Positions 11,401 through 21,959 of a DNA stretch of 64,000 bases are shown piece after piece. A model generated the notes under the pieces. It was not told the DNA's origin. It ran no database searches and saw only the letters and a list, made by a program, of their open reading frames with translations. Each line of letters opens with the position of its first letter. The stretch's first letter is position 1. Origin of the DNA: Epiperipatus broadwayi (Eukaryota; Onychophora; Udeonychophora; Euonychophora; Peripatidae); contig JAQFVV010006203.1 of the NCBI GenBank assembly GCA_028023455.1, positions 13,306,348-13,370,347 of the forward strand. Reading direction: 5' to 3'. Made by a program: the position numbers and the translations under genes.

Positions 11401-14159
11401 TAGATATAAATAAAATTATGGCATAAAAGTACAAAGAGATTGAAGGATAAATATTGAAAATTATTTAACACTTCCATAAAAAATATAATTTTTTTAAAAA
11501 CAGAATACATATCTAAAATTAAGTAAAATGAATAATTTCTAACCTGATGAAGAATGAATTATAAACTTTAATGTATTTAATGAATAATGATTGTTGCTAA
11601 ATTAAAAAAAAAAAATTAAAAAAAAACCTATTCATATAAATATACTAAAAAGTAAAAAATAAATTTTATTCAGTTTTCACATTATTCTTGATATTATGCA
11701 ACCAAAATAAAAGTGTGTAATTATCATATTTATAAATTGTCTAAGAATATTTCTAAACATGAAGACCTTGTGTTTTTATTTTAATTGAAAAAAGGCAAAA
11801 ATATTGTAAAAACTAAAGAAATTTTATATTTTAGTACTTGTTTTTTTTTTTTTTACTTTTTAGTGTATGTCTTTATTTTCTTTTTTTAAAGAATACCGAA
11901 TCTCGTATATACTTAAAAATGTTAGTTTTTCATTGCTTTTTTCCTGAAACTATTTATAAATGCTAAAAAAACATATTATTGGAAATAGATGTTTATACAA
12001 AATTTCAACTAAATCAGAAATTAATGAAGTGGATGAACATTGAATTACAAAATTTCTCAGATAAACAGATGGACAAAAAAAGCAAACTAAGTTAAATAAA
12101 AACATATTAAAAAACACACTTATAATGTAATTTTTTATAAATAAATTAATAAATATAAAGTAATGGTATACAGCATTTGAAGAACTATATGGAATTTATT
12201 GAAGAGACTTGGTTAGTCAAAATTTGTCTTAGAAGCAATTAATATGTTTGTTTTTTCACAATATTTGTAGTCATATATTTGAAATATCACAATTAACTAT
12301 TAATATATAACTACAGATGTATATGTCTCTACAAAAAAAAAAGATTATTTTAAAGAAGAAATAGATTGTAATTAGAGGCAAAGGGAATAAGAAAAATATA
12401 TTCGTGTGAAGTGTACTGGATGTAAAAAAAAAAAGAAAACAGAAAAAGAAAGAAGTTGATAATGATCATAAAAAAAATAGCCATAAGTTTGTGAGAAAAG
12501 TAAAACACAGATCATTTATGCTGACAAATTAATGTCACATTCTCATAATATTTTTTTTTTAATATAATTACCTTGATTATTACCATCGTAAGCATTGGTA
12601 ATTTATATCTATATATTGTAATATCAAACTTGTATGCATATATTTTGATGGTAAACTAATATTGTTAATACATAATTTTATAATTTTAAGGCTTTAGCTA
12701 AAATTAAAAAAAAAAAAAAGCCATGTCTGCCCACATGAGGATTCTAAATTGTTGAAAAAAAAAAGTTTTTTGAAAGAAGTGTTTGGGGAAAAAAGAATTG
12801 GCTTAAAATAAACTGCTAAAAGTAACAAATTAAATAATAAACTGATTAATTGCTGATGAGGTCATAAGCAGTTCAAACACTGGAAATGATGGGTTGGGTT
12901 TAAATTCAGGAATCACTCTGCCTCTGCACTAAACCACATAGAACAGAACTGAGGCTTATATATAAATTGAACTAGAACTTTTTTAAGTCAAGTTATTAAA
13001 TAATGTCTAACCAAAGAGATAACAAACATTTATTCAAAATATGAAAAAATACAAATCTGAAAACAAAAGGGAAGAAAAAAAAACAATTTTGCTCAAGTAC
13101 TCCAAACCATAATACTAGAACAAAATTGGTTATTTCTAGTAATAAAAACAATCAACAATAAAGAAACAATATAAAAGCATTCTGAAGTATAAAAGTTGAA
13201 TAAGTTTTCATATTCAGTAATAAAATAAATTATTATTATAATTCAAGTGAAAAAGATTTCATTAAAACACTATTAATGGCAATAATAAAGGAGAGAAATT
13301 TACTAGAACAGATTTAAACATTTCTATAATTTTTCTTATATGCTTTTATTACTAAATTATAAATAAATTTTGGCTAATAATAATCTTTGTTTCGAACTTT
13401 AACTTTTAACCAATGTATATATATTTTGTAAACATCTTTAAAATCAGATGGGACAACTTCATAAATCTATGCATTCCTAAAGAAATTCTGATAGCTTCTG
13501 AAACTATCATAACATCTTACTAGGATACTAGATATCTCAGTCTAAATCTAATTAAATTAGCTGGATTAATATTTTATTTAAAGACAGTCATCTTAATTCT
13601 TGTAATATTATTCAAATGGTAATGAAAATACTCCCTCCATCATTATCATATAAGATTGTTATCCATAGATCTAACAGAATTATATTTTTCAAGTCCATAT
13701 ATTCCTTTTAATATATTAAAAAGTATCTTAAATAACCAATATTAACACATGACCCTACCTCCTTTGCAGTTTTATTCTATCAAATATTTTTAAGACTTCA
13801 TGCATACAAATTTTAATAACTGAAAATGAGTTCAGAGAACTTAAAATATACACTTCATTAAAAATCAAAACCAAAGTTATAGATATAATTTACCATTTTT
13901 ATAAATATATACAAAGGTCAGTTTATATTTCATTATTAAACTTCAAATGTGAAATAATGATGTAAAGTAGCCACCCCATATTGGCCAATAATAGCTTTGA
14001 AGTTTTTCTACATTAGAGCATTATAAGCCTGACCAATATAATAACATTGTCTTTCTTTTGTAACAAATTGGATCACATCAAGAAAAATACAGAGCAAAAT
14101 GGGTAAGATATCATCTCTGTATTAAAGTTCAAATGAAAGTATCACATGATCATCATTTC
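8410..14159. other. AT-rich intronic DNA, mostly featureless
   Basis: No gene seen. (TA)n and (CA)n microsatellites occur at 8620-8645 and 10285-10300. A diverged direct duplication lies at 9387-9823 (listed separately). A minus-strand open frame at 9803-9994 overlaps that duplication and has no recognisable homology. Confidence 0.45.
9387..9823 (+). repeat. Diverged direct duplication of about 155 bp
   Basis: Segments 9387-9545 and 9671-9823 are similar in order and orientation. Both contain AAATTAATTTCA, then ATAAACATCA, GGATTCATTCTATT and TTGTTCAACAT, and end in an AGGGTGATTTATTCC block. The spacing is about 280 bp. It looks like an old tandem duplication or two copies of one unclassified repeat. 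Confidence 0.55.
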
Positions 14160-14177
14160 TTATGCTTGCTTACAACT

Positions 14178-14254
14178 GTTATTAAAACAGGCAAACTCAC
14201 TATACGTATTGTGTGTCACAAAACATATAGTGAGTTTTGCCTGTTTTAATAAAT
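14178..14254. repeat. Short foldback, relative of the 14.3 kb element ends
   Basis: A 77-bp palindrome whose arms begin TTATTAAAACAGGCAAACTC and meet at a short loop. The arm sequence matches the outer arm of the larger foldback that starts 26 bp away, so this is an internally deleted copy of the same family. Confidence 0.6.
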
Positions 14255-14267
14255 GAAAGTAGTTAGT

Positions 14268-14641
14268 AAATAGTATTTTAAAACAGGCAAAACTCACTAT
14301 ATATATTGCCACACACAGCAAGCTAGAGCAATTAATGGATGCCAGAAGGCTTGTGCATAAAATCCCCATCTAGTGTCTACTCATCCAATATCACCAGACT
14401 AGTTTCTGGCTTATGGCCTTCGTCAGTGAGGAGCCTTAGATCTGAGAGCACTGCATCTAGTCTGGGGATATTGGATGAGGTATTAGATGGGGATTTTATG
14501 CACAAACCTTCTGGCATCCATTGATTACTCTAGCTTGCTGTGTGTGGCAATATATATGGTGAGTTTTGCCTGTTTTAATAAGTTATACCCAAGCATAAGA
14601 GGAGGTGGTCAAGTGATGTTTATTGGATTAAATAGTATTTT
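14268..14641. mobile_element. Foldback retroposon with hammerhead at its apex and 12-bp TSD
   Basis: Perfect 12-bp direct repeats (AAATAGTATTTT, 14268-14279 and 14630-14641) flank a 350-bp insertion. The left arm starts at 14280 directly against the duplication and runs to about 14400. The inverted right arm runs from about 14460 to 14576. A unique 53-nt tail (14577-14629) separates the right arm from its duplication. The loop between the arms carries hammerhead copy H4 on the minus strand, so the arms form one very long stem I. An 8-, 9- or 2-bp DNA-transposon duplication is excluded by the length. Confidence 0.8.
14397..14426 (-). ncRNA. Type I hammerhead ribozyme (copy H4)
   Basis: Minus strand: CUGACGA (14426-14420), a short stem II GGC/GCC around CAUAA, GAAAC, a 2-nt loop, then GUC (14399-14397). 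Core bases fit the CUGANGA and GAAA consensus; the pair next to the core (10.1/11.1) is A-A rather than G-C. Stem I is exceptional: ATCCAATATC on the 5' side pairs with GATATTGGAT on the 3' side and continues as the arm of the foldback for about 120 bp. Confidence 0.68.
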
Positions 14642-15534
14642 CTCAACTTTTCTTAAGCTTTATGTAAAAACATCAAAGGTAACCTATATTTTCAATAAAA
14701 GAAAATATAAAATTTCTGGAAAATAAAAAAAAAATTTTTTACACTTAAGAAAAAAGATCTTTTGGAAGAAGAATCAAGTGGTTAATCTCTATAAGACATC
14801 TACATCCCACCAAAGCATAATTCTAACAGAAAAGTAAAATAGACTTTATAGATCAGTGCAAGTTAAAGAACTGCCCCTCACATGAAGAACAGCTAAAGAG
14901 ATGGCAGTATTTATCAGGCTTTCTAATTGCTGGGTGGTAAAAATTTTAACAGTTTTTTAACTTCTAATTATGAACAGCTAAATCTTCCTTTATCTTGAAA
15001 TAAAGAATGATTAACTGGATTGATTATATTCTGCAACCTGAGGAAAAAACTAAGCATTTTGGAAAAAAAAATTCATTTGGCTTAGAATTAACTATTAGGT
15101 CAAAGCTATGGCAAGAGGATGTTCTATCTGCACATCACAAGGCCCATCAACTCTGATATACAATATATAAAATAATTTCAAATTATAGTGGATTGTGAAG
15201 AATATAATTAATAAAATTGCAAAAGATAAAACTCAGATTATAAGTCACTAAAATTTTAAAAAAGGGGGGAACAATAAATAAAAATAATGTATTTTACAAT
15301 TTAATTTATATAATAATATTTATAAGCTTGTACATAATCAATATATGTTATAGTTTAAAATAAGAATATATACAAGAATATTATAAATAAAAAAAAACTA
15401 AGAATTTAAGTTCTCACCTTGTAAGAATCTTTAAAACTATAGATACTAATAAATATAATTAAAATAAACACATACAAAAATAAATATTAAAAATAGAAGT
15501 CATGTACATAGACATGTGTGAAAATAAAGTATCT
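14642..15534. other. AT-rich intronic DNA with old SINE fragments
   Basis: A block at 14870-15060 shares segments with the element at 16.5-16.75 kb in reverse orientation (for example TATCAGGCTTTCTAATTGC), so it is an old interspersed repeat. Nothing coding is seen. Confidence 0.4.
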
Positions 15535-15705
15535 CATAGCATAATGGTAAGTGCAGCTGCCTGCCAACTCCATGATCTGAATTTCCACTCAGGTAAAATT
15601 TAATATTTTTTTTGTTAAATTCTATGCAAATTATAATTTCTTTCTTCAGGTAGCTGAAGCATAAGCCAATCCAGATAACAATTCAATATTGATTGATTGG
15701 TAAAT
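15535..15705 (+). repeat. Decayed tRNA-derived SINE
   Basis: Begins with a tRNA-like head (GCATAATGGTAAGTGCAGC, then a box-B-like GATCTGAATTTCC). An AT-rich spacer follows, then a 3' segment TTCAGGTAGCTGAAGCATAA that recurs near 16590, 28630 and 48620. I call it an old SINE family by this shared order. Confidence 0.45.
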
Positions 15706-16146
15706 GAGATACTGCTTCTTTTTCTCTTTTTAACATGAAAAGAATACAAACTGCTACTCAATATTTGCTCAGTTATGTGAGTACTGATTTCAATTTGTCT
15801 CAGTAGAAAGATGATAAAAACATTATTGATTTTGTATTGGTTTTTTAAAGACTATCTTAACCTTTTAAATATTTTTCACCACCTACTATTACATTTTCAT
15901 CAACATTAGCTATACTACAAAGCTTCAAAATGATAACTTTCATAACTCATAACAATGGAAACATGATAAAAAATTTAATAAAGCAAGTTTGCAGCATCTC
16001 TTAACAATCAACTTTATCTTTGATGTTTACAAGGCTAGATTAATTAATAATCACTTTAACAACTTTGAAAATCTCTTCAATGGGCTATAAAAAATTGGAA
16101 TATATGTAAATCTATACTGGAATTAAATAAAGAAATATTATAATAC

Positions 16147-16235
16147 CTTTAAATTTTCTGCCGGAATAATCTGTGCTAAGAAAACTCCAAAATAGCAGTT
16201 GGAAACTAGCAAATCCACTATTCTATTACCCTTAA
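16147..16235 (-). other. Exon-like segment of unknown identity
   Basis: On the minus strand a strong pyrimidine tract and TTTTCAG precede an 89-nt segment. One frame is fully open for 29 codons (begins KGNRIVDLLVSN, contains GVFLAQIIP), and the segment ends at AAAG|GTATTA. It does not resemble any TPC1 segment I know. Its entry phase (2 nt completing a codon) does not match the phase 0 exit of TPCN1 exon 2. It could be an exon of a nested gene, a cryptic exon, or chance in AT-rich DNA. Confidence 0.2.
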
Positions 16236-16474
16236 CTGAAAACAATAAAAACAACAGATGCAAAATTAATCATGTTGAGATATTATAATAGTTCTATTTA
16301 AAATCTAAGCAACACTAGGAATGTGGGTTTATCATTTTCCACACTGCATTTTCTAACATAGGAAGTGCTACTGAAATTTTAACAGTGACTAGTGTGATAC
16401 TTCCATAATTTAATTTCAGCATATAAATTATATACATATTCTTATATATATGCACATGCGAATGTGTGAAAAAT

Positions 16475-16760
16475 CCGTATGACATAATAGTAAGTACATT
16501 TCGCTACCATGCTTATTACCTGGTGTAAGAAATTAGCTGAATAAGCTTTAAATTTATTTTTCAGATTTCTAATATGTTGGGGGATTTTTTCAGAAATAGC
16601 CAGTCCATAACCAATCTAATGATATAAGTATGATCTATAAAATATGTAGCTATTATTAGTTAAAGAATAAAAAAGAGATGCTAAATCTTTAATGCCCTCC
16701 CCTGCAATTAGAAAGCCTGATAAATACTGCTTTTTCCTTCAGTACTCTTCTTTATAAGAT
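16475..16760 (+). repeat. Decayed tRNA-derived SINE, second copy
   Basis: The same order as the 15.5 kb copy: GACATAATAGTAAGTACATT, a gap, then TTTTTCAGAAATAGCCAGTCC and ATAACCAATCTAATGAT. The 3' part (TGCAATTAGAAAGCCTGATA) matches the reversed fragment at 14.9 kb. Confidence 0.45.
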
Positions 16761-16872
16761 TGCTTAGTGGATTACTCTAGATACATTAATTTATTCATTA
16801 TATATGTATTTGTGTGTGTTTGTGTGTGTGTATTTGTCTGCAAGTTTGTGGTGACATTTACTTATAATTATA

Positions 16873-17235
16873 TGTTGGACTGCTCCCATCATCTAGAAAT
16901 AATTGTTAAAGATCTTCAGAAAAATCTAAATGTTATTTAAATTTTTCCAATACACTTCAGTTGTTAATAATAACATATAGATTAACATATAATGCAATGT
17001 TTTGAGTGGTGTTATTCTTTTCTCTTCCAAGTTCGATTCGCATACTAATATTGTCATTGGTCAAGCCAGCAACACCCAAAGAAGAGAAAATACTACTACT
17101 CAAAACATCATGTTATATATTAACCTGTGTACTATTACTAACTATTCATAAAATTTAAATTAAGTTTGAATTTTTCTAGAGATAATTAATTCTTGATGAT
17201 AGGCATAGTCTAAAATATAATTAGAAATTACTACA
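16873..17235. mobile_element. Old foldback of the 44-kb SINE family
   Basis: The outer parts (GTTGGACTGCTCCCATCATC on the left, an inverted diverged relative near 17200 on the right) and the centre (TGGTCAAGCCAGCAACACCC) are decayed versions of the arms of the 43.7-44.5 kb foldback. The axis lies near 17050, where GTTCGATTCGC recalls the box B. Target duplications are no longer visible. Confidence 0.5.
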
Positions 17236-17280
17236 TGGATATATTTATATATAATAATAATAATAATAATGATGATGATA

Positions 17281-17838
17281 AAATTGTTACATTTTTATTT
17301 ATCATTGTCAAACTCACTCCACTCACAACTTTGACACCATACACTTCTGATAAATATAATAATGATTATTACTAATCATTTTCTAACCTAGAGATTATCT
17401 CTAGCACAGATATAAACTTTAAATCTCAGTTAAACATTAATCTATCTGATTTTTTTTTCAATTTTAAACATACACACACATGGAGTTATTCACCTTTCTC
17501 TTTCCCATGTGTAATATCTTTATAGATATATTAAACAACCTTCATACTTTCCCATTCTTTTTAAATTCATATAAAGATACAATAAAAGACAAATGACCCC
17601 CAAGATGCATTTCGTGCTGAACCAGCACTCATCAGTTGGCCCAGGTCACTATCTCCCATATATATCTCTATTATATGAAGAGTATTTATCTATAGTAAAT
17701 TGTTACATTTTTATTTCTATTGTCAAACTTACTCCGCTCACAACTTTGACACCACCCACCTCAGATAAATACAATAATGATAATTACTAATCATTTTCTA
17801 AACTAGAGATTATCTTTCGCACAGATATAAACTTTAAA
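17281..17838 (-). mobile_element. Tandem-type hammerhead retroposon bounded by ~142-bp direct repeats
   Basis: Direct repeats 17281-17423 and 17697-17838 are clearly homologous (both read AAATTGTTACATTTTTATTT, then CTCACAACTTTGACACCA). They enclose hammerhead copy H5. The offset of about 416 bp is close to the 452-bp unit at 7.9-8.4 kb. Two independent loci therefore show a hammerhead inside a partial tandem dimer. Confidence 0.6.
17604..17635 (-). ncRNA. Type I hammerhead ribozyme (copy H5), best match
   Basis: Minus strand: CUGAUGA (17635-17629), a perfect 6-bp stem II GUGCUG/CAGCAC closing on GUU, with the canonical G10.1-C11.1 pair, GAAA, a 2-bp stem III, and an AUC triplet (17606-17604). 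All invariant residues of the hammerhead core are present and cleavage is predicted 3' of 17604. TGACC upstream can pair with GGTCA downstream in stem I. Confidence 0.85.
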
Positions 17839-18740
17839 CCTAAATATTAAATATAATTTCTTTTTCCCCTCACAATATCATTTAAATTCTTAGTTTCAAC
17901 TAAGGGATGACTTCCAATAAGAACATCCGAAATACATCACGTGAGAATTACTAATAGAAATCGTAAATAACAAACAAGAAAGGTGTGTGATTATTACAGA
18001 AAATTAGATTTGTTTTCAGTAGCATTGTTAACAATTAAAATAATAATTTAAAAAATACTGACATTTTTATATTGCATTTTCTAATTAATAATATCAAGAG
18101 CAATTATAAAAATTTAAATATCTATAATTCTATCTCTATGCTTGTTTAACAGCGTCTTCAAAAATATTTATTACAGTAAATTCAAGAGAGCTTATATATT
18201 ATTTCTTTTAATGTTCCAACGGTTGTTTGACTTTTTAAATGTTTTTATTTTTAAACTAAGTTTTTTTTTCAATATACATCAAATAGATGACTTTAATGAA
18301 AAGAAATTCGTCTAGTCCATGTTAAAGAAAAAAATCTTTACCTTATAAATATCCCAATATTTGCAAAGTATCTATATGATGAAATAAAGCATTTTCATTA
18401 AAAAAAAAAAAAAATCACTAATCTATTGTAATAATAAATATTCAGTCACCACCTTTTAAACTTCTTTATCTTCCTAGACATATGTAGTCTCATCTACAGA
18501 TTCACAATAACCGATGGATATTGTACTCATTTGCTAACATAAATAGAATATAACAGCTAAGTATCTATGGTCATGTGGAGTAACGCAAATCATAAACTAG
18601 AGTTAACTCTTATATGATTAAATGCATTAAAAAAAACATGTGTCAAAAAAAATCAATGTAAAAAAAAAAAAGATTAAAAAAAACAATACCTTAATTAATA
18701 ATAAAAAAAAAAACACAACAAAAAAAAGTGTTTCATCAAG
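17839..18740. other. AT-rich intronic DNA, no gene seen
   Basis: Poly(A)-rich, low complexity; nothing recognisable. Confidence 0.5.
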
Positions 18741-18882
18741 TTTTATTGAGTACAGCCCTGCACGGTTGAGCGCAGCGGTAGAGCATCCGAGTTGGAATCA
18801 GATCACAGAATTAAGGCTGGCACTTGACTGCTTATGAATTCCCAACCAATAAAGCCATTAGTATTTTCTTTTATTGAGTACA
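18741..18882 (+). mobile_element. tRNA-derived SINE with perfect 14-bp TSD
   Basis: Target duplications TTTTATTGAGTACA (18741-18754 and 18869-18882) flank a body of 114 bp. The body starts GCCCTGCACGGTTGAGCGCAG and continues CGGTAGAGCATC, a close match to the D-arm and box A of a tRNA. The box B side (GGAATCAGATC) is weaker. The tail includes AATAAAGCC. The perfect duplication suggests a fairly young insertion. Confidence 0.8.
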
Positions 18883-19208
18883 AATTAAATAAAGTAACAA
18901 TGATAAAATTTCTACTAGATACCTGTCGATGAAAATTTGGGCGATAGTCCACCCTTACCCCTAGCTAAAATAATTTACGTAATTCAAGTTTGAATCCGTG
19001 TCAGTTATTAGAGGATTGATGCATTTCCATTGCATAATGAGACTATTTGATAAGGACTATCGTATTACACAAGTTAGTTTTATTTTTTCCTAAATATTTT
19101 CTATAAAATTATAAATCAATTCATGTTTATTTTTAATAATTTTTGCATAGATATGCACATGTATATATTCACACATACACACAAATAGGTACATATGTAA
19201 AAACTTAC

Positions 19209-19534
19209 CGCTACAGGAACTTTAAATGCATTAACAGAAGGTTTTTCTAGGGCAGCTAGGAACATAAGTAATAAAGCAGCGATTAAGTCCATACTATAAA
19301 ACCAATTATTATGTACAACCAAATATGCTGGAAGAGCATTTTGATTCTTAGGATGAGTATTAAACTTATCGTTGTCTTCCCCTTCTTGCAGGTAGATTGC
19401 GGCCTCATGGTAGTTCATCTCCCAAATTTTCCGAAGCAGCTCATGTTTTTGTTGGAGAGAGGAAGTGCTGCTATCGGTTTGGAGATTCAAACTGCTTGTT
19501 ATCCCGCACTCGTGGGGCACATCGTTTTCTGAAT
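19209..19534 (-). CDS. TPCN1: TPCN1 coding exon 2: cytoplasmic N-terminus and S1 of two-pore channel 1
   Basis: This internal exon covers 108 codons plus 2 nt. TPC1 is a voltage-gated-channel-superfamily protein with two six-helix repeats. It sits in endolysosomal membranes and conducts Na+/Ca2+ in response to PI(3,5)P2, NAADP signalling and voltage. The diagnostic block is [20 protein letters not shown], nearly identical to the vertebrate TPC1 motif before helix S1. It is followed by a THPK motif, an AYL..HN..FY segment and a hydrophobic S1 helix ([14 protein letters not shown]). A Ser/Thr-rich linker of about 35 residues precedes the motif, as in the variable N-terminal region of the family. 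The acceptor is TTTTTTCCAG, ending at 19535; the donor is GCG|GTAAGT at 19208. Entry phase matches exon 1 and the exit is phase 0. An upstream in-frame ATG at 19553 lies in the intron and is not used. The full protein is about 800 residues, so most of it is outside the recognised exons. Confidence 0.93.
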
Positions 19535-19914
19535 CTGGAAAAAACAGAAACATGCCTGTTCTTTCTTAAAAATTACAAACTTAAACATTAATATTCAAAT
19601 GTGAAAAGAAGCTTATATTCTAAAAAGAGTCGTTGTTGATCAGAGCACTTCTGATTTTCAAATGAGACCGAAAAAATGAACTACTTAATTATGGCAAAGA
19701 AAGCAGCCAAGCAACTATAATTAACATATGACACTCCTCCCCTACTTGGCTCTCTTTTTAAATTTGTTATTAAAAATCCCGGAGAAGTGAATATACAACC
19801 GGTTAACAAATCAAATATTGGCAGATAAAAATAATGAACTGGATGGAATTAAGTATTATGTATGTGTGATTGTATATATATATAGACATATTTGTATATG
19901 AGTAAACGGATGTG

Positions 19915-20177
19915 AGTCTAAGAGGCCCGTTAATAATGTAATTATAAATTATTTATTTAAAATATTTAAAAATTTTATATATAGATTTATATAAATTCAA
20001 TGCATATACATTTTTATGCATATATATATATATGTAAACTAAGCTCGTAAGTTTACATATATATATATTTGCATAAAACAATGTATATGAATTGAATTTA
20101 TATAAATCTATATATAAAATTTTCAAATATTTTTAATAAATAATATATAATTACATTATTAACGGGCCTCTTAGACT
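19915..20177. repeat. Palindromic repeat, arms of about 125 bp
   Basis: The arms begin AGTCTAAGAGGCCCGTTAAT and end ATTAACGGGCCTCTTAGACT, with an AT-rich interior and a small loop near 20045 (AAGCTCGTAAG). No convincing target duplication was found on either side. It is a MITE or an older foldback retroposon. The right flank continues with a tRNA-like stretch (TAGTGGTAGCACATATGATA). Confidence 0.65.
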
Positions 20178-20336
20178 AGTGGTAGCACATATGATAAGAC
20201 AAAACTTTTAAAAAAATATTCAGATAATCCGGCTTAGGATTTTTATTTTAAAATAGACGATTTGTAGCATATCAAGCTAACTATCTAATATTGGTCACTA
20301 AATGACTATTTGGCTATTCTTCGTTGTAAAGTAAAC

Positions 20337-20476
20337 AATAATAAGAAACTGTCTTGCATTGGTGGTCGAGAGGTCAGCGCGACTGCCTTGCACTTGTAGG
20401 CAGTTACCCGGGTTGCTGGTTCGCGTCCCGGCCGATGATGTGACACTTTAAAAAAAAATAATAAGAATAAGAAACT
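20337..20476 (+). mobile_element. tRNA-derived SINE or retroposed tRNA with TSD
   Basis: The body (20351-20456) contains box A TGGTCGAGAGG and a box-B-like GGTTCGCGTCC with tRNA-like spacing, a GC-rich arm around CCCGGGTTGC, and ends in poly(A). The flanking AATAATAAGAAACT (20337-20350) recurs on the 3' side (20457-20476) with an internal AATAAG duplication. The long variable arm is reminiscent of a class II tRNA (Leu or Ser). It does not fold cleanly enough to call a working tRNA gene. Confidence 0.75.
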
Positions 20477-20849
20477 TCGTCGCTTGGCAAATGGCAAGCC
20501 GGATAATAATGCTTTCTTTTTCATTATCCCGCACAGGTGATTGTTGAAAATATCTTTGGAGTGGGCTATTTTTTTCTTATCATAATGGAGCCAATTCGGT
20601 ATGTGAATCTTAAAACATGTTAATACTTCTGACATCCAGTATCATTTTGAAAATTTTCCTGAAGATGATAATGGATAACTTTCCTTAGCCTGTTGCACTG
20701 AAATAAAATATCCTTAAAAAACACATTGCTTATATGCTTCTCCCTATTAAAAATTCTATTTTTAAAGCCCAGATTAATCTTCACTCCTCCATCTTCTCAG
20801 CCTGCAAAATGAACCTCAACTTTCGTTAAACAGCAAAATATTTAGTGTT

Positions 20850-21055
20850 TTCCCGAAGGTTTGTGATCATCAAATGTGTGCTATTACTAACAGATGAATG
20901 TATTTGGAATATTTAAATAAAGTAAAAATTTTCTAAAGACATTCTATACTCATATTGTTTGAAAGTATTTGGAATATTTAAATAAAGTTAAATTTTACTA
21001 AAGACATTTAATACTCATATTAGATAATGGAAATAGTCCAATATATAAATACAAG
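20850..21055 (+). repeat. SINE 3'-end fragments (44-kb family), partly duplicated
   Basis: Two adjacent copies of TATTTGGAATATTTAAATAAAG followed by a TAAAGACATT block match the outer arms of the 43.7-44.5 kb foldback. A CCGAAGGTTTGTGATCAT piece near 20853 matches its unique tail. This is a truncated, internally duplicated copy without the tRNA head. Confidence 0.6.
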
Positions 21056-21959
21056 CAAAATATTTTACCAGTGACTAAAAACAAAAATAATTACAAAAGA
21101 TATCCATTATATATAACTTATCAAAACTTATTATTTATGAAAACATTAAAACAATTATAAATATTGAAAGGACATTGGAATTAAATACAAAATATATTAT
21201 AAAAAAAAATAAAAAAAAATAAAATAGCCTCCTACAGCACAAATGCCTCTTCAGCAATCTTCCATGGAGAATCAGTTAATTGATAATTGATGGAGGATAG
21301 GAAATTACTGTTTTCTTTATTTTATCACCTAAAAATAACTAGTTATCTATTTACTGATCATAATTTGGCTGAAAGTTTGGGAAAAGAAAAAAAAATTTGG
21401 CTATCTGAAAAGATTTTAGTAATCATTGGGAACAAAGGACATTTTGATTATCACAAAATTTAAATAAGCACAAGGTTTTACTTTAGGGAAATCATGGGAT
21501 ATTTGAGCATCAGAAATGAGAGGAATTTTTAACTGCCAAGTTGACCATTTCACCACAGTGCTAAAACCACACAGAATATTTAACTGTTAACAATTAAAAA
21601 TAGATTTTTGTTTATATTCTCCTTACAAAGATGTAAGACAAATATTACCAGCATTGTATAGCAGCTTCTAAAAAGAAATTGCTTTTTTCAACTAAGCAAT
21701 TAGTTGAAAGTGGAAGTAAAAGCTTTTTTACATAACTTGTTTTATATACAGTTATTTTTCATAGGGACATTTATACAAATTATCCAGTTAATAAAGAATA
21801 AATCGTTTAATTCTTTAATTGGCAGATACATGTGATGTGACATACTATAGCTTTTCCTTACACAAAGTCAAGAATTTCTCAGCAATTATGCACAGAGAAA
21901 CCAGTTAGCCACTTTATTTTCCATTCCCCAGTCTAAGTTTTCCCATACTCTGCTTCATT

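Larger units (their letters stand above)
1..19208 (-). other. TPCN1: TPCN1 intron 2 (partial, at least 19.2 kb)
   Basis: This phase 0 intron begins at the GTAAGT donor at 19208 and appears to run off the left edge of the window. I looked for the expected next exon (S2, with a conserved RW and an RHKRT-like stretch) on the minus strand and did not find it. An unrecognised small exon cannot be excluded. Confidence 0.6.

Noticed and set aside
12851-12890. CTGATGA near 12853 as a hammerhead
   Set aside because: No GAAA follows at the right distance and no stem I partner is visible.
14339-14524. Open frames across the 14.3 kb foldback as coding genes
   Set aside because: They are mirror images produced by the inverted arms and have no homology.
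20351-20456. Functional tRNA gene
   Set aside because: Box A and B are good, but the acceptor ends do not pair and a poly(A) tail with target duplications marks it as retroposed.
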